NCBI RefSeq assembly: GCF_000716535.1
Contig: NZ_JNWV01000033.1
Span: 62,001 to 126,000 of the forward strand
From: Streptomyces flaveolus
GTDB taxonomy: Bacteria > Actinomycetota > Actinomycetes > Streptomycetales > Streptomycetaceae
Reading direction: 5' to 3'
Length of the DNA stretch: 64,000 nucleotides
The notes under the pieces: generated by a model
Seen by the model: only the letters and a program-made list of their open reading frames with translations
Told to the model about the DNA's origin: nothing
Database searches by the model: none
Part shown: one piece after another, positions 1-6,845 of the stretch
How positions within the stretch are numbered: the stretch's first letter is position 1
Layout: the number at the start of each line of letters is the position of its first letter
Program-made: the position numbers and the translations under genes

Positions 1-809
1 TGGCCCATACGCACCCGGACGCCCGGTTCCGGCCGCTCGTCGCGGAGGAGGACGGCGAGATCATCGGCACGGCGCAGGTGCATCTGATCCCCGAGAGCCC
101 CGACCCGGGCCAGGGCGCCCTGAACGTCTACGTCCGTCCGGACCGGACGCACCGCGGTGCCGGCCGGCTGCTGGTCCGGGCCGCCGAGGAGTACCTCGCG
201 GAGGCGGGCGCGACCAAGCTGTTCGCCTGGGCGCTGGACGAGCCGGCCAACCAGGCCTTCGCCGAGCGGCGCGGCTACCGGCGGGGCCGTACCGCGCACT
301 TCCTCCGCCTCGGCCTGGCGGACGGCACGCTGCCGCCGCTCCCGGAGATCCCGCCCGGCGTCGAACTGCGCACGGCCGCCGACTTCGCGGACGACCCCCG
401 GCCGCTGTTCGAGCTGGACGCGGAGACGGTGCTCGACGAACCGAGCGACGTGGAGTACGCGTTCACGGACTACGACGTCTGGCTCGCGGAGAACTGGAAC
501 CACCCGCTGCTGGACCGGGAGCTGACCACGGCCGCCTGTGTCGACGGCCGTCCGGTCGCCTTCACCGTGGCCTACACCGACGGCGAGGGCCGCTACTCCA
601 CGGCGATGACCGGCACCGCCCGGGCCCACCGCGGCCGTGGCCTGGCCAAGCTCGCCAAGGTCCACTCCCTGCACCGGGCCCGCGCCGCCGGTGTCACCGA
701 GGCCTTCACGGGCAACGACACCGGCAACGCCCCCATGATCGCGATCAACAAGTGGCTCGGGTACGAGGTCTGCGCGACGGAGGTGCGCTATGTCCGTGGA
801 CTCGGCTGA
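1..809 (+). CDS. GNAT-family N-acetyltransferase, two GNAT modules (5' end outside window)
   Basis: The reading frame is open from the first bases of the window, so the start lies upstream. The protein shows two acetyl-CoA-binding GNAT modules in tandem. The first has a motif A-like stretch VRPDRTHRGAGRLLVRAA and the second has ARAHRGRGLAKLAKVHSL near the C-terminus, followed by a GNDTGNAPMIAINKWLGY segment typical of GNAT motif B. The family transfers an acetyl group from acetyl-CoA to an amine; double-GNAT enzymes are common in Streptomyces and the substrate cannot be read from sequence. Its stop overlaps the start of the DUF402 gene by 20 bp, so the two are probably co-translated. Confidence 0.9.
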   Translation, partial: AHTHPDARFRPLVAEEDGEIIGTAQVHLIPESPDPGQGALNVYVRPDRTHRGAGRLLVRAAEEYLAEAGATKLFAWALDEPANQAFAERRGYRRGRTAHFLRLGLADGTLPPLPEIPPGVELRTAADFADDPRPLFELDAETVLDEPSDVEYAFTDYDVWLAENWNHPLLDRELTTAACVDGRPVAFTVAYTDGEGRYSTAMTGTARAHRGRGLAKLAKVHSLHRARAAGVTEAFTGNDTGNAPMIAINKWLGYEVCATEVRYVRGLG

Positions 810-1290
810 GCCGGCCCGGCTGGAGGTCGTCCTGGTCAAGGCGGGCCGGACGAAGATCCGTTACCCGGCGGAGCTGCTCGGGGACGACGGCAACCGGATC
901 GCCGTACGGGCGCCCTGGGCGGGCTCCGGGGTCCGGGACTTCGGGTTCGTGCGGTTCGAGCCCGGTGACGTGTTCACCGAGTACTACTGGCGGGACCGGT
1001 GGTACTCGGTGAAGGAGGTGCGCGCGGCGGACGGCTCGGTCAAGGGCTGGTACTGCGACGTCACGCGCCCCGCGCTGCGCTCCGGGACGGAGCTGGTCGT
1101 GGAGGACCTCGACCTGGACCTGTGGCGCTCCGCTGACGGGCGGGACGTACGGCGTCTGGACGAGGACGAGTTCGCCGAGAGCGGCCTCGCGGAGACGGAC
1201 CCGCAGGCCGCGTCCGCCGCGGTGGCCGCACTCGACACGCTGGAGGCGCTGGCGATCCGCGCCGACGGCTTCGCGGAGTTGCTGGCCTGA
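790..1290 (+). CDS. DUF402 domain protein
   Basis: This 166-aa soluble protein has the DUF402 pattern: a GDVFTEYYWRDRWYSVKEV strand region, then GWYCDVTRPALRSG, and a D-rich stretch VVEDLDLDLWRSADG. DUF402 proteins are beta-barrel metal-dependent enzymes; characterised relatives include nucleoside di/triphosphate phosphatases, but the substrate here is not shown. The start ATG lies inside the last codons of the upstream acetyltransferase gene, which suggests translational coupling. The C-terminal 40 residues are a helical, Ala-rich extension. Confidence 0.8.
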   Translation: MSVDSAEPARLEVVLVKAGRTKIRYPAELLGDDGNRIAVRAPWAGSGVRDFGFVRFEPGDVFTEYYWRDRWYSVKEVRAADGSVKGWYCDVTRPALRSGTELVVEDLDLDLWRSADGRDVRRLDEDEFAESGLAETDPQAASAAVAALDTLEALAIRADGFAELLA

Positions 1291-1310
1291 CCGGCCCCGG
1301 CGCCCCGGTG

Positions 1311-1931
1311 TCAGACGGTGGCCACCACCGCGTACCGCTCGTCGTCCACGTCCTTGCCCCACAACACGGAGTCGTCGGACAGTCGCTCCAGCCGCACGTC
1401 CCGGCTCAGCGGCTCCAGCAGGGCAGTGAGCCGGGCGGCCGGGACGCCGACCGGGCTGAGGGTCCCCCACACGCCCTCGATCAGCACGAATCCGCCTCCG
1501 GGGCGCAGCAGGCGCCGCCAGTGCCGCAGCGCCCCGGCCGGGTCCGGCAGCGCCCACAGCACATGCCGTACCAGGACCACGTCGAAGCGGCGCTCCCCCA
1601 CCGGCGGGGCCACGGCGTCCCCGCACAGGATCGTCGCGGGGCGTCCGGCGAGCTTGGCCCGGGCCCGCTCGACCATCGCCGGGGACCGGTCGACACCCGT
1701 CACCCGGTGCCCCTGCTCGACGGCGAGGAGTGACAGGCTGCCGGTACCGCAGCCGAGGTCGAGGACGTCCGCGGGGTGGTCCGGGAGCCAGGTCCGCAGC
1801 CGGTCCGCCCAGGCCGCACGCACCTCCGGGTCGCGCAGGCCGTGGTCCGGCTCGTCGTCGAAGGCGGCGGCCTGCGCATCCCAGTCCGCTTCCGGGGCAT
1901 CCGCAACCGTGTGCGCGTTCTCGCTCGTCAT
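1311..1931 (-). CDS. class I SAM-dependent methyltransferase
   Basis: This 206-aa protein has the SAM-binding motif I VLDLGCGTGSLSL at about residues 56-68, then an acidic residue after strand 2 (VTGVDRSP), a CGDAVAPPV motif and an LRPGGGFVLIEG post-motif. The layout fits a small-molecule methyltransferase of the UbiE/Methyltransf_11 type; the acceptor is unknown. I use the ATG at 1931 because the protein from there has normal family length; an ATG 18 bp upstream is also in frame. It converges with the DUF402 gene, 20 bp apart, with no clear terminator. Two direct repeats lie just upstream of its start. Confidence 0.85.
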   Translation of the reverse strand: MTSENAHTVADAPEADWDAQAAAFDDEPDHGLRDPEVRAAWADRLRTWLPDHPADVLDLGCGTGSLSLLAVEQGHRVTGVDRSPAMVERARAKLAGRPATILCGDAVAPPVGERRFDVVLVRHVLWALPDPAGALRHWRRLLRPGGGFVLIEGVWGTLSPVGVPAARLTALLEPLSRDVRLERLSDDSVLWGKDVDDERYAVVATV

Positions 1932-1948
1932 GCCCAGAGAGTGACACA

Positions 1949-1986
1949 CGCCACTGACAGTGCGGACGTGACAGCCGCCACTGACA
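1949..1986. repeat. two direct repeats upstream of the methyltransferase gene
   Basis: The 11-mer CGCCACTGACA occurs at 1949-1959 and again at 1976-1986, 27 bp apart, starting 18 bp upstream of the methyltransferase start. Repeats with this spacing in a promoter region could bind a regulator. They could also belong to a dispersed Streptomyces repeat family. Confidence 0.4.
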
Positions 1987-2069
1987 AACCGGCACCGATG
2001 AGGAACTCTCCCCGAAAGCGTCTACCTCCGTGACAACGCGGAACTCGGTGGGCACTGAAGGAGGCAGTT

Positions 2070-2204
2070 ATGCGCCGTACGACCGTGCAGAGGCCCCTGA
2101 AGAGGACGGACAGCCGCCGGATCCGCGACGAGGCGGAGGAACGCCCGGCGGGACGCCCCGAGGTGCGCAAGGACATCGCCCGCACCTGGTGGCCCGAAGG
2201 CTGA
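2070..2204 (+). CDS. small basic protein, 44 aa
   Basis: An ATG at 2070 opens a 44-codon frame ending with TGA at 2202. The predicted peptide starts MRRTTVQRPLKRTDSRRIRD and ends ARTWWPEG. It is rich in Arg and Lys and has no membrane segment. A strong ribosome binding site AAGGAGG lies 6 nt before the ATG, which is the main support. It sits alone between two minus-strand genes. I cannot assign a function; it could bind nucleic acid or ribosomes, but that is only inferred from its charge. Confidence 0.6.
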   Translation: MRRTTVQRPLKRTDSRRIRDEAEERPAGRPEVRKDIARTWWPEG

Positions 2205-2216
2205 CACGACGACACC

Positions 2217-2675
2217 TCAGCGCAGCCGCTTGCGGTAGTGGATCCGGTCGTAGGGACCGTCGACCCGGCGCTCCACGACCTCGTAGCCGTACTTCGGATA
2301 GATCTTCTGGTTCTCCCACATCATCGCGTTCGTGTAGAGCCTGATCTCGTCGAGCCCCAGTTGACGCGCGCGTGCGTCGACGAAGCGCAGCAGCCGCCGT
2401 CCGACGCCCGTGCCGTGGGCGTCTGGGTGGACGGCGATGCTGTCCAGGAAGAGGTGGTCGGCGAACGCCTCGACCACCACCAGCCCGACGACGGGCTCAC
2501 CGGTGACGAACACCTTGCCGGCGGCCACGTCCGCCATGTGGTCCGCCTCCATGGGCTGGGGCACCACACCGATGCGCGCGACATAGGGGTGGTAGGCCGC
2601 GTCCGTCACCGCTCCCACGGCCGGTACGTCGTCGGTGGCGGCGGGCCGGACCTGTTCCGTGTCGTTGTCGGTCAT
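2217..2675 (-). CDS. GNAT-family N-acetyltransferase
   Basis: This 152-aa single-domain GNAT protein has the motif A HPDAHGTGVGRRLLRFVD at about residues 83-100, preceded by a beta strand LFLDSIAV, and a motif B-like region EIRLYTNAMMWENQKIYPKYG. It should acetylate a small amine using acetyl-CoA. The end GYEVVERRVDGPYDRIHYRKRL is typical of the YhbS/ElaA-like GNAT group. The substrate is unknown. It is transcribed away from the LPMO gene, and the 180 bp between them holds both promoters. Confidence 0.88.
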   Translation of the reverse strand: MTDNDTEQVRPAATDDVPAVGAVTDAAYHPYVARIGVVPQPMEADHMADVAAGKVFVTGEPVVGLVVVEAFADHLFLDSIAVHPDAHGTGVGRRLLRFVDARARQLGLDEIRLYTNAMMWENQKIYPKYGYEVVERRVDGPYDRIHYRKRLR

Positions 2676-2783
2676 GTCCGCACGCTATCCACCTGAGCGC
2701 AGCCTGAGCGCTTCCTTAAGCGGACCATAAGGATCTCCTCCACCCGCTCCCAGCAGGCGATCCCACGGTTTGCTGGGGTTAGT

Positions 2784-2808
2784 TTCGGATCACCCCACGG
2801 GATCCGAA
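2784..2808. promoter_or_regulatory. inverted repeat upstream of the LPMO gene
   Basis: Arms TTCGGATC (2784-2791) and GATCCGAA (2801-2808) flank a 9-nt loop, 46 bp before the LPMO start. It could be an operator or an mRNA leader hairpin. Nothing else was recognised in the 2676-2854 gap. Confidence 0.4.
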
Positions 2809-2854
2809 GCCCGCTGCGTCCAGCCACCCCACGGACCGTCCGGAGGAGTTCCGC

Positions 2855-3859
2855 ATGCCCGCACGCCGCGTGCCCGCACCCCGTCAGGCCGCCGCCGTCA
2901 CCGTCACCGCCCTCGGCATGACCGTGCTCGCCGCGTGGCCCGCGTCCGCGCACGGCTCGATGGGCGACCCGGTCAGCCGCGTCTCGCAGTGCTACGCGGA
3001 GGGACCGGAGAGCCCTGACTCTGCCGCGTGCAGGGCGGCCGTGGCGGCCGGCGGCACGCAGGCTCTGTACGACTGGAACGGCATCCGGATCGGCGACGCG
3101 GCCGGGCGGCACCAGCAGCTCGTCCCGGACGGCGAGCTGTGCAGCGCGGGCAACGAGGAGTTCAAGGGGCTCGACCTGGCCCGCGCCGACTGGCCGGCGA
3201 CGAACGTGCACGGCGGGTCGTACACCTTCACGTACCGCGTGACCGCCCCGCACAAGGGCACCTTCCGGGTCTATCTCACCAGGCCCGGATACGACCCCGC
3301 GAAGCCGACGGCCTGGTCCGACCTGGATCTGGAGCACCCGGTGGCGACGGCCACCGACCCGGTCCCGTCGGGCGGTTTCTACACCTTCACCGGCACCCTG
3401 CCCGAGCGGTCCGGCCGGCACCTGCTGTACGCGGTCTGGCAGCGCTCGGACAGCCCGGAGGCGTTCTACTCCTGCTCGGACGTCGACTTCGGCGGCGGCA
3501 GCAGCAGTGACGGCGGCAACGGCGGTACGGCCCCCGCGCCGGGCGCCACCGCGCCCTCGGACGAGCAGATCGCGGCCGGTGCCGACAAGTCGACGATCGA
3601 GCACCACGGGCACGGCGACGACGACGCGAACACCTCGGCGGAGCCGTCCGCGCCCCCGGCCGCCGGCCGGCCCGTGGCGGCGGCGACCCCGGCCAACCGG
3701 CCGAAGGCGGCCGGGACTTCGGCGGATCTCGCCGAGACGGGCGCGTCCGCCGGCACCTCGTACCTCGCGGTCGGCGGCGCGGCGGCCCTGACGCTGGGTT
3801 CGGCCGCGCTGTTCCTGTCGGTGCGGCGGCGCGCGGCGGGTGGCGGTCACCGCCGGTGA
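2855..3859 (+). CDS. AA10 lytic polysaccharide monooxygenase with LAXTG cell-wall anchor
   Basis: The 334-aa product starts with a signal peptide ending ...PASA, so the mature protein begins at His33 (HGSMGDPVSR). An N-terminal His is the first ligand of the copper histidine brace; the second is likely His133 in TAPHKGTF. The catalytic domain runs to about residue 212 (FYSCSDVDF). A low-complexity Gly/Ala/Pro linker follows, then LAETG at 291-295, a hydrophobic segment at 301-321 and an Arg-rich tail. This is a sortase signal of the LAXTG type used by class E sortases of Streptomyces. It should oxidatively cleave chitin or cellulose at the cell surface. The RBS GGAGGAG precedes the ATG. From memory, S. 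coelicolor has a comparable wall-linked LPMO with a role in morphogenesis. Confidence 0.9.
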   Translation: MPARRVPAPRQAAAVTVTALGMTVLAAWPASAHGSMGDPVSRVSQCYAEGPESPDSAACRAAVAAGGTQALYDWNGIRIGDAAGRHQQLVPDGELCSAGNEEFKGLDLARADWPATNVHGGSYTFTYRVTAPHKGTFRVYLTRPGYDPAKPTAWSDLDLEHPVATATDPVPSGGFYTFTGTLPERSGRHLLYAVWQRSDSPEAFYSCSDVDFGGGSSSDGGNGGTAPAPGATAPSDEQIAAGADKSTIEHHGHGDDDANTSAEPSAPPAAGRPVAAATPANRPKAAGTSADLAETGASAGTSYLAVGGAAALTLGSAALFLSVRRRAAGGGHRR

Positions 3860-3910
3860 GGGTTCCGGGGCCTGTCCGGCGGCTCAGGCCGGACGGGCCC
3901 CGGCGGCACG

Positions 3911-4777
3911 TCAGCTGAAGGCCGACGCGCAGGTGGTGGCGGTGGCGTGGGCCGAGTCGAGCGCGTTGGCCACCTCGTGGAAGGCGATCCGGTCGAACAG
4001 GCCGATGGCGAGGTGCTCGGAGAGGTCGAGCGGGCACAGGTCCTGGAGCAGGACGTTGCGGACGCCGGAACCGCTCAGGTACTGGGTGCGCCAGGGGGTG
4101 ACCACCTCGTCGTACTTCGTGGCGATGACCGTGTAGCGCACCCCGGGGACGGTGTCGCCGCCCGCGTTGAGCTTGGTGAGGAAGGCCGAGCCGGTGATCT
4201 GGTCGGCGAGGCCGGGGGTGGTGGCCTTGAGCAGGTCCTCGGCGCCGGGGAAGTACGGCAGCAGGTGGGTGAGGCCGTCCAGGTCGGTGCCGTGGTTGTC
4301 GGGGGCGAGGCCGACGAGGGCGTCCACCTTGGCGGCTCCGCCGAGGAACTTCAGGTAGTAGCGGGGCATCATGCCGCCCTGGGAGTGGCCGACCAGGTCG
4401 GCCTTGGCGGCTCCGGTGGCGGCGAGCACCTTGTCGACGAAGACGGCAAGCTGTTCTGCCGACTTGTCGATGGGGCCGAGGCCGTGGAAGAGGGGGACGC
4501 CGGGCAGTTGGCCGTAGTCGAGGGAGTAGACGCAGTATCCGCGGCTCTTCAGGTAGGGGGCGAGGCCGAGCCAGTTGTCGACCGAGTTGCCGAGCGTGCC
4601 GTGGACGAGGACGACGGGGCGGGGGTGGGCGGCGGAGGGCTTGCAGGTGTAGTCGTTCCAGCCACTGCTGGGCGCAGTGGTGTCCGAGGCGCTGGCGGTG
4701 GCGGCCGGTACGACGGCGACGGCGGCGGTGAGCAGCAGCGCGGCGAGGGGTCTGAGCGCTCGTTTCCAGGGCAGCAT
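3911..4777 (-). CDS. secreted lipase / alpha-beta hydrolase
   Basis: The 288-aa product has a signal peptide (about residues 1-30, basic start then a long Ala/Leu core ending ASA) and a lipase fold. It shows an oxyanion loop VLVHGTLGNS, nucleophile elbow GHSQGG with Ser132, probable Asp223 (KYDEVVTP) and His255 (DLSEHLAI). It resembles the class 2 lipases secreted by Streptomyces and should hydrolyse acylglycerols or esters outside the cell. Cys45 and Cys82 and a C-terminal pair may form disulfides. It converges with the LPMO gene. A palindrome lies 46 bp upstream of the start. Confidence 0.9.
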   Translation of the reverse strand: MLPWKRALRPLAALLLTAAVAVVPAATASASDTTAPSSGWNDYTCKPSAAHPRPVVLVHGTLGNSVDNWLGLAPYLKSRGYCVYSLDYGQLPGVPLFHGLGPIDKSAEQLAVFVDKVLAATGAAKADLVGHSQGGMMPRYYLKFLGGAAKVDALVGLAPDNHGTDLDGLTHLLPYFPGAEDLLKATTPGLADQITGSAFLTKLNAGGDTVPGVRYTVIATKYDEVVTPWRTQYLSGSGVRNVLLQDLCPLDLSEHLAIGLFDRIAFHEVANALDSAHATATTCASAFS

Positions 4778-4822
4778 CGTGTGATCTCCTTGCGGCTCAC
4801 GGGAGGTGCACGGCCTAACCCT

Positions 4823-4836
4823 GTGATCCGGATCAC
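4823..4836. promoter_or_regulatory. 14-bp palindrome upstream of lipase gene (Crp-like)
   Basis: GTGATCCGGATCAC is a perfect palindrome; with flanking bases it reads TGTGATCCGGATCACG, close to the Crp-family pattern TGTGA-N6-TCACA. Its position in the 5' region of the lipase gene fits a regulatory site. Whether Crp or another regulator binds is not shown. Confidence 0.45.
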
Positions 4837-4945
4837 GGGATGCTGTTCACTCGTCAAGTTACGAGCGAGTAGTGCAAGTGTGAAGTTACGCGTCAGTAAA
4901 AACTTCCAGTGATAACCGGGGCCTCACCGGGACGTTGACGAAGCG

Positions 4946-5392
4946 TCACCAGGCCGGTCGGATCGGGCCCCGGGGAGCGATCCGCACCAAGCGCTCCACA
5001 AGACCGCGCACTTCACCCTCACCCAGCAGTTCGGCCCACCCCCCGACCACCTCGGCGGCCGCCTCCTCCGCCGCCCTGGTGCAGGCCCACCCCCGCTCGG
5101 TCAGCACGACCAGCCGGGCCCGCGCGTCCTCGGGATGCGGCCTGCGCTCGGCGTACCCCTTGCGGACGATCTCGTCCACCAGCTGACTCGCCGCCTGCTT
5201 GGTCACCCCGAGGTGCGCGGCCAGGTCGGTGGCGGTGGCCCCGTCCGGGGCGAGCCGCGCGAAGGCGAAGCCGTGGGCGGGCCGGAGGTCCGCGAAGCCG
5301 CGGGCGACCACCCCGTCATGGATGCGCTGGGTCAGGTCGCCCGCCACGGCGAGCAGGGCGGCGGACAGGGCCAGGGCGTCGGAGTTCTGCAC
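4946..5392 (-). CDS. MarR-family transcriptional regulator
   Basis: This 148-aa winged-helix protein has the MarR core: recognition region ATDLAAHLGVTKQAASQLVD, then a wing with RRPHPEDARARLVVLTERG. MarR proteins bind palindromes as dimers and release on ligand binding. The start codon is GTG at 5392. It is divergent from the cupin gene, and the 104 bp between them carries two similar inverted repeats, the expected arrangement for an autoregulated MarR controlling its neighbour. Confidence 0.9.
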   Translation of the reverse strand: MQNSDALALSAALLAVAGDLTQRIHDGVVARGFADLRPAHGFAFARLAPDGATATDLAAHLGVTKQAASQLVDEIVRKGYAERRPHPEDARARLVVLTERGWACTRAAEEAAAEVVGGWAELLGEGEVRGLVERLVRIAPRGPIRPAW

Positions 5393-5420
5393 GGAGGCAT
5401 TGAAACACCCTTGACAGCAA

Positions 5421-5458
5421 GGTCAAGCTGCTTGACCATGTAGTCAATCTACTTGACC
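5421..5458. promoter_or_regulatory. tandem palindromic operators between marR-type and cupin genes
   Basis: Site 1 at 5421-5437 is GGTCAAGCTGCTTGACC, a perfect 7-3-7 inverted repeat. Site 2 at 5442-5458 is AGTCAATCTACTTGACC, the same design with five of seven arm pairs kept. Their centres are 21 bp apart, about two helical turns. A TTGACA hexamer at 5411-5416 could be a promoter -35 element next to site 1. The layout suggests binding by the adjacent MarR protein. Confidence 0.7.
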
Positions 5459-5496
5459 ATCTATGCGCACCCCCGGCCTGAACGGAGATCGTCACC

Positions 5497-5871
5497 ATGC
5501 CCGTCGTCCGCTCCTCGGAAGCCGTCACCCACGAGATCCACGGCGCCCGCTTCGTCTCGTACGCCACCCCGCTCACCGGCAGCAGGGAACTGTGCGCCTG
5601 GCGCGGCGAGATCCCGCCCGGGACGAAGGCACCCGCCCACACCGTCAACCGGGAGGAGATCTTCCACCTGCTCGTCGGGGAGTTGCTGATGACACTCGAC
5701 GGTCACACCGAACGGGTCGCGGCGGGCGACACGGTGATCGTCAATCCCGGTGCGACCCTGGCCGTCGAGAATCCCACCGACCACACCGCGATCTCCTGGG
5801 TCACCACCTCGATCGGCCTGGAGGCGCACCTGACCGACGGCACGCGCGTCACGCCGCCGTGGGCCAACTGA
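5497..5871 (+). CDS. cupin-domain protein
   Basis: This 124-aa single cupin fold has motif 1 PAHTVNREEIFHLLVGELLM and motif 2 around AAGDTVIVNPGATLAVENPT. Small cupins bind a metal and act as dioxygenases, isomerases or sensors; the His and Glu ligands of motif 1 are present. The function is not resolved. It is probably the target of the divergent MarR regulator. Its 3' end overlaps the frame-corrected end of the convergent polymerase gene by 23 bp. Confidence 0.85.
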   Translation: MPVVRSSEAVTHEIHGARFVSYATPLTGSRELCAWRGEIPPGTKAPAHTVNREEIFHLLVGELLMTLDGHTERVAAGDTVIVNPGATLAVENPTDHTAISWVTTSIGLEAHLTDGTRVTPPWAN

Positions 5872-6845
5872 GCGCGCACACCATGGCCAGCGTCCCCGGT
5901 ATCACCGCCCGTGGCCCGAACTTCGCCCGCGCGCGGTCCGCGACCTCCTCGACCCGGCGGACCTTCTCGTCCACGGGGTCGAAGGTGAGCTGGTGGGAGG
6001 CCTGGTCGGCGGGGGCCAGGCCCTCGGCGCGCAGGGCGAGCGCGCGGACCCGGGCGCGTTGCAGGCCGCGCCTCGTACAGGCCGTAGGCCGCCCTGGTCA
6101 GATCCGCGGAGTGCGCGGTCGGCTCCCGCAGGGTGCGGCTGCGGGTGGTCGAGGACCGGTCGGCGTAGCGCACGGTGAGGGTCAGGGTGCGGCAGACCCT
6201 CTCCACCGCGCGCAGCCGGGAGCCGATCTCCTCGGCGGCCGACAGCAGCGCCCGGCGGTGCCGGTCGGGGTCCAACTCGTCGATGCCGAAGGCCCGTTCC
6301 GTCACCAGCGACCGTGAGACGGCGTTCGGGACGACCCGGCCGCGGTCGAGGCCGCTCGCCTTCTCCCGCAGCTCCCGGCCCGCCTTCGCGCCGATCAGCC
6401 GCTGGAGCGTGGACAACGGCGCGGCGGCGACCCGGCCCAGGGTGTCCAGGCCGTACTCGTCCAGGGTGCGGGCGGTCGCCGCGCCGACGCCGGGCAGCAC
6501 GGAGACCGGCTTGTCGGCGAGGAACTCGGCGACGGCGTCCTCGGGCACCGCGCAGGTCACCCCGGGCCGGGCGGCGCGCAGCGCCACGCGGGCCAGCATC
6601 GGGCCCGGCCCGGCACCGATCGCGCAGTCGACGCCGTACCGCGCGAGGGCGCGTACCCGGATCACCGAGGCCAGCTCCACCGCGCTGCGCCCGAAGTACC
6701 GCTCGGCACCGCGCAGATCGGCCAGCGCCCCGTCCGGCGGCAGCGCCTCCACGACCGGGGTGAACTCCTCCAGCAGCCCGAGCAGTTCCGGCAGGGCCGC
6801 CTCGTACACCGGCGGTAGCTGGAAACGTACGCAGAGAATGGTCAT
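5849..6845 (-). pseudogene. ImuB-like Y-family DNA polymerase, frameshifted
   Basis: An ATG at 6845 overlaps the dnaE2 stop (ATGA). The protein carries Y-family features: a helix-hairpin-helix motif VSVLPGVGAATARTLDEYG, then DTLGRVAAAPLSTLQRLIG and a little-finger domain. At about 6068-6072 the frame changes: after LYEA the coding sense continues in another frame as RGLQRARVRALALRAEGL and ends AMVCALSWPTAA at 5849. Adding two bases would restore LYEALGLQRARVR. The protein would be about 332 aa. It begins MTILCVRFQ, lacking the first catalytic Asp region of DinB, and reads PPDGALADL where active polymerases have the DE pair, so it is ImuB-like and probably non-catalytic. The frameshift is either a real mutation or a sequence error. 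Confidence 0.75.
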
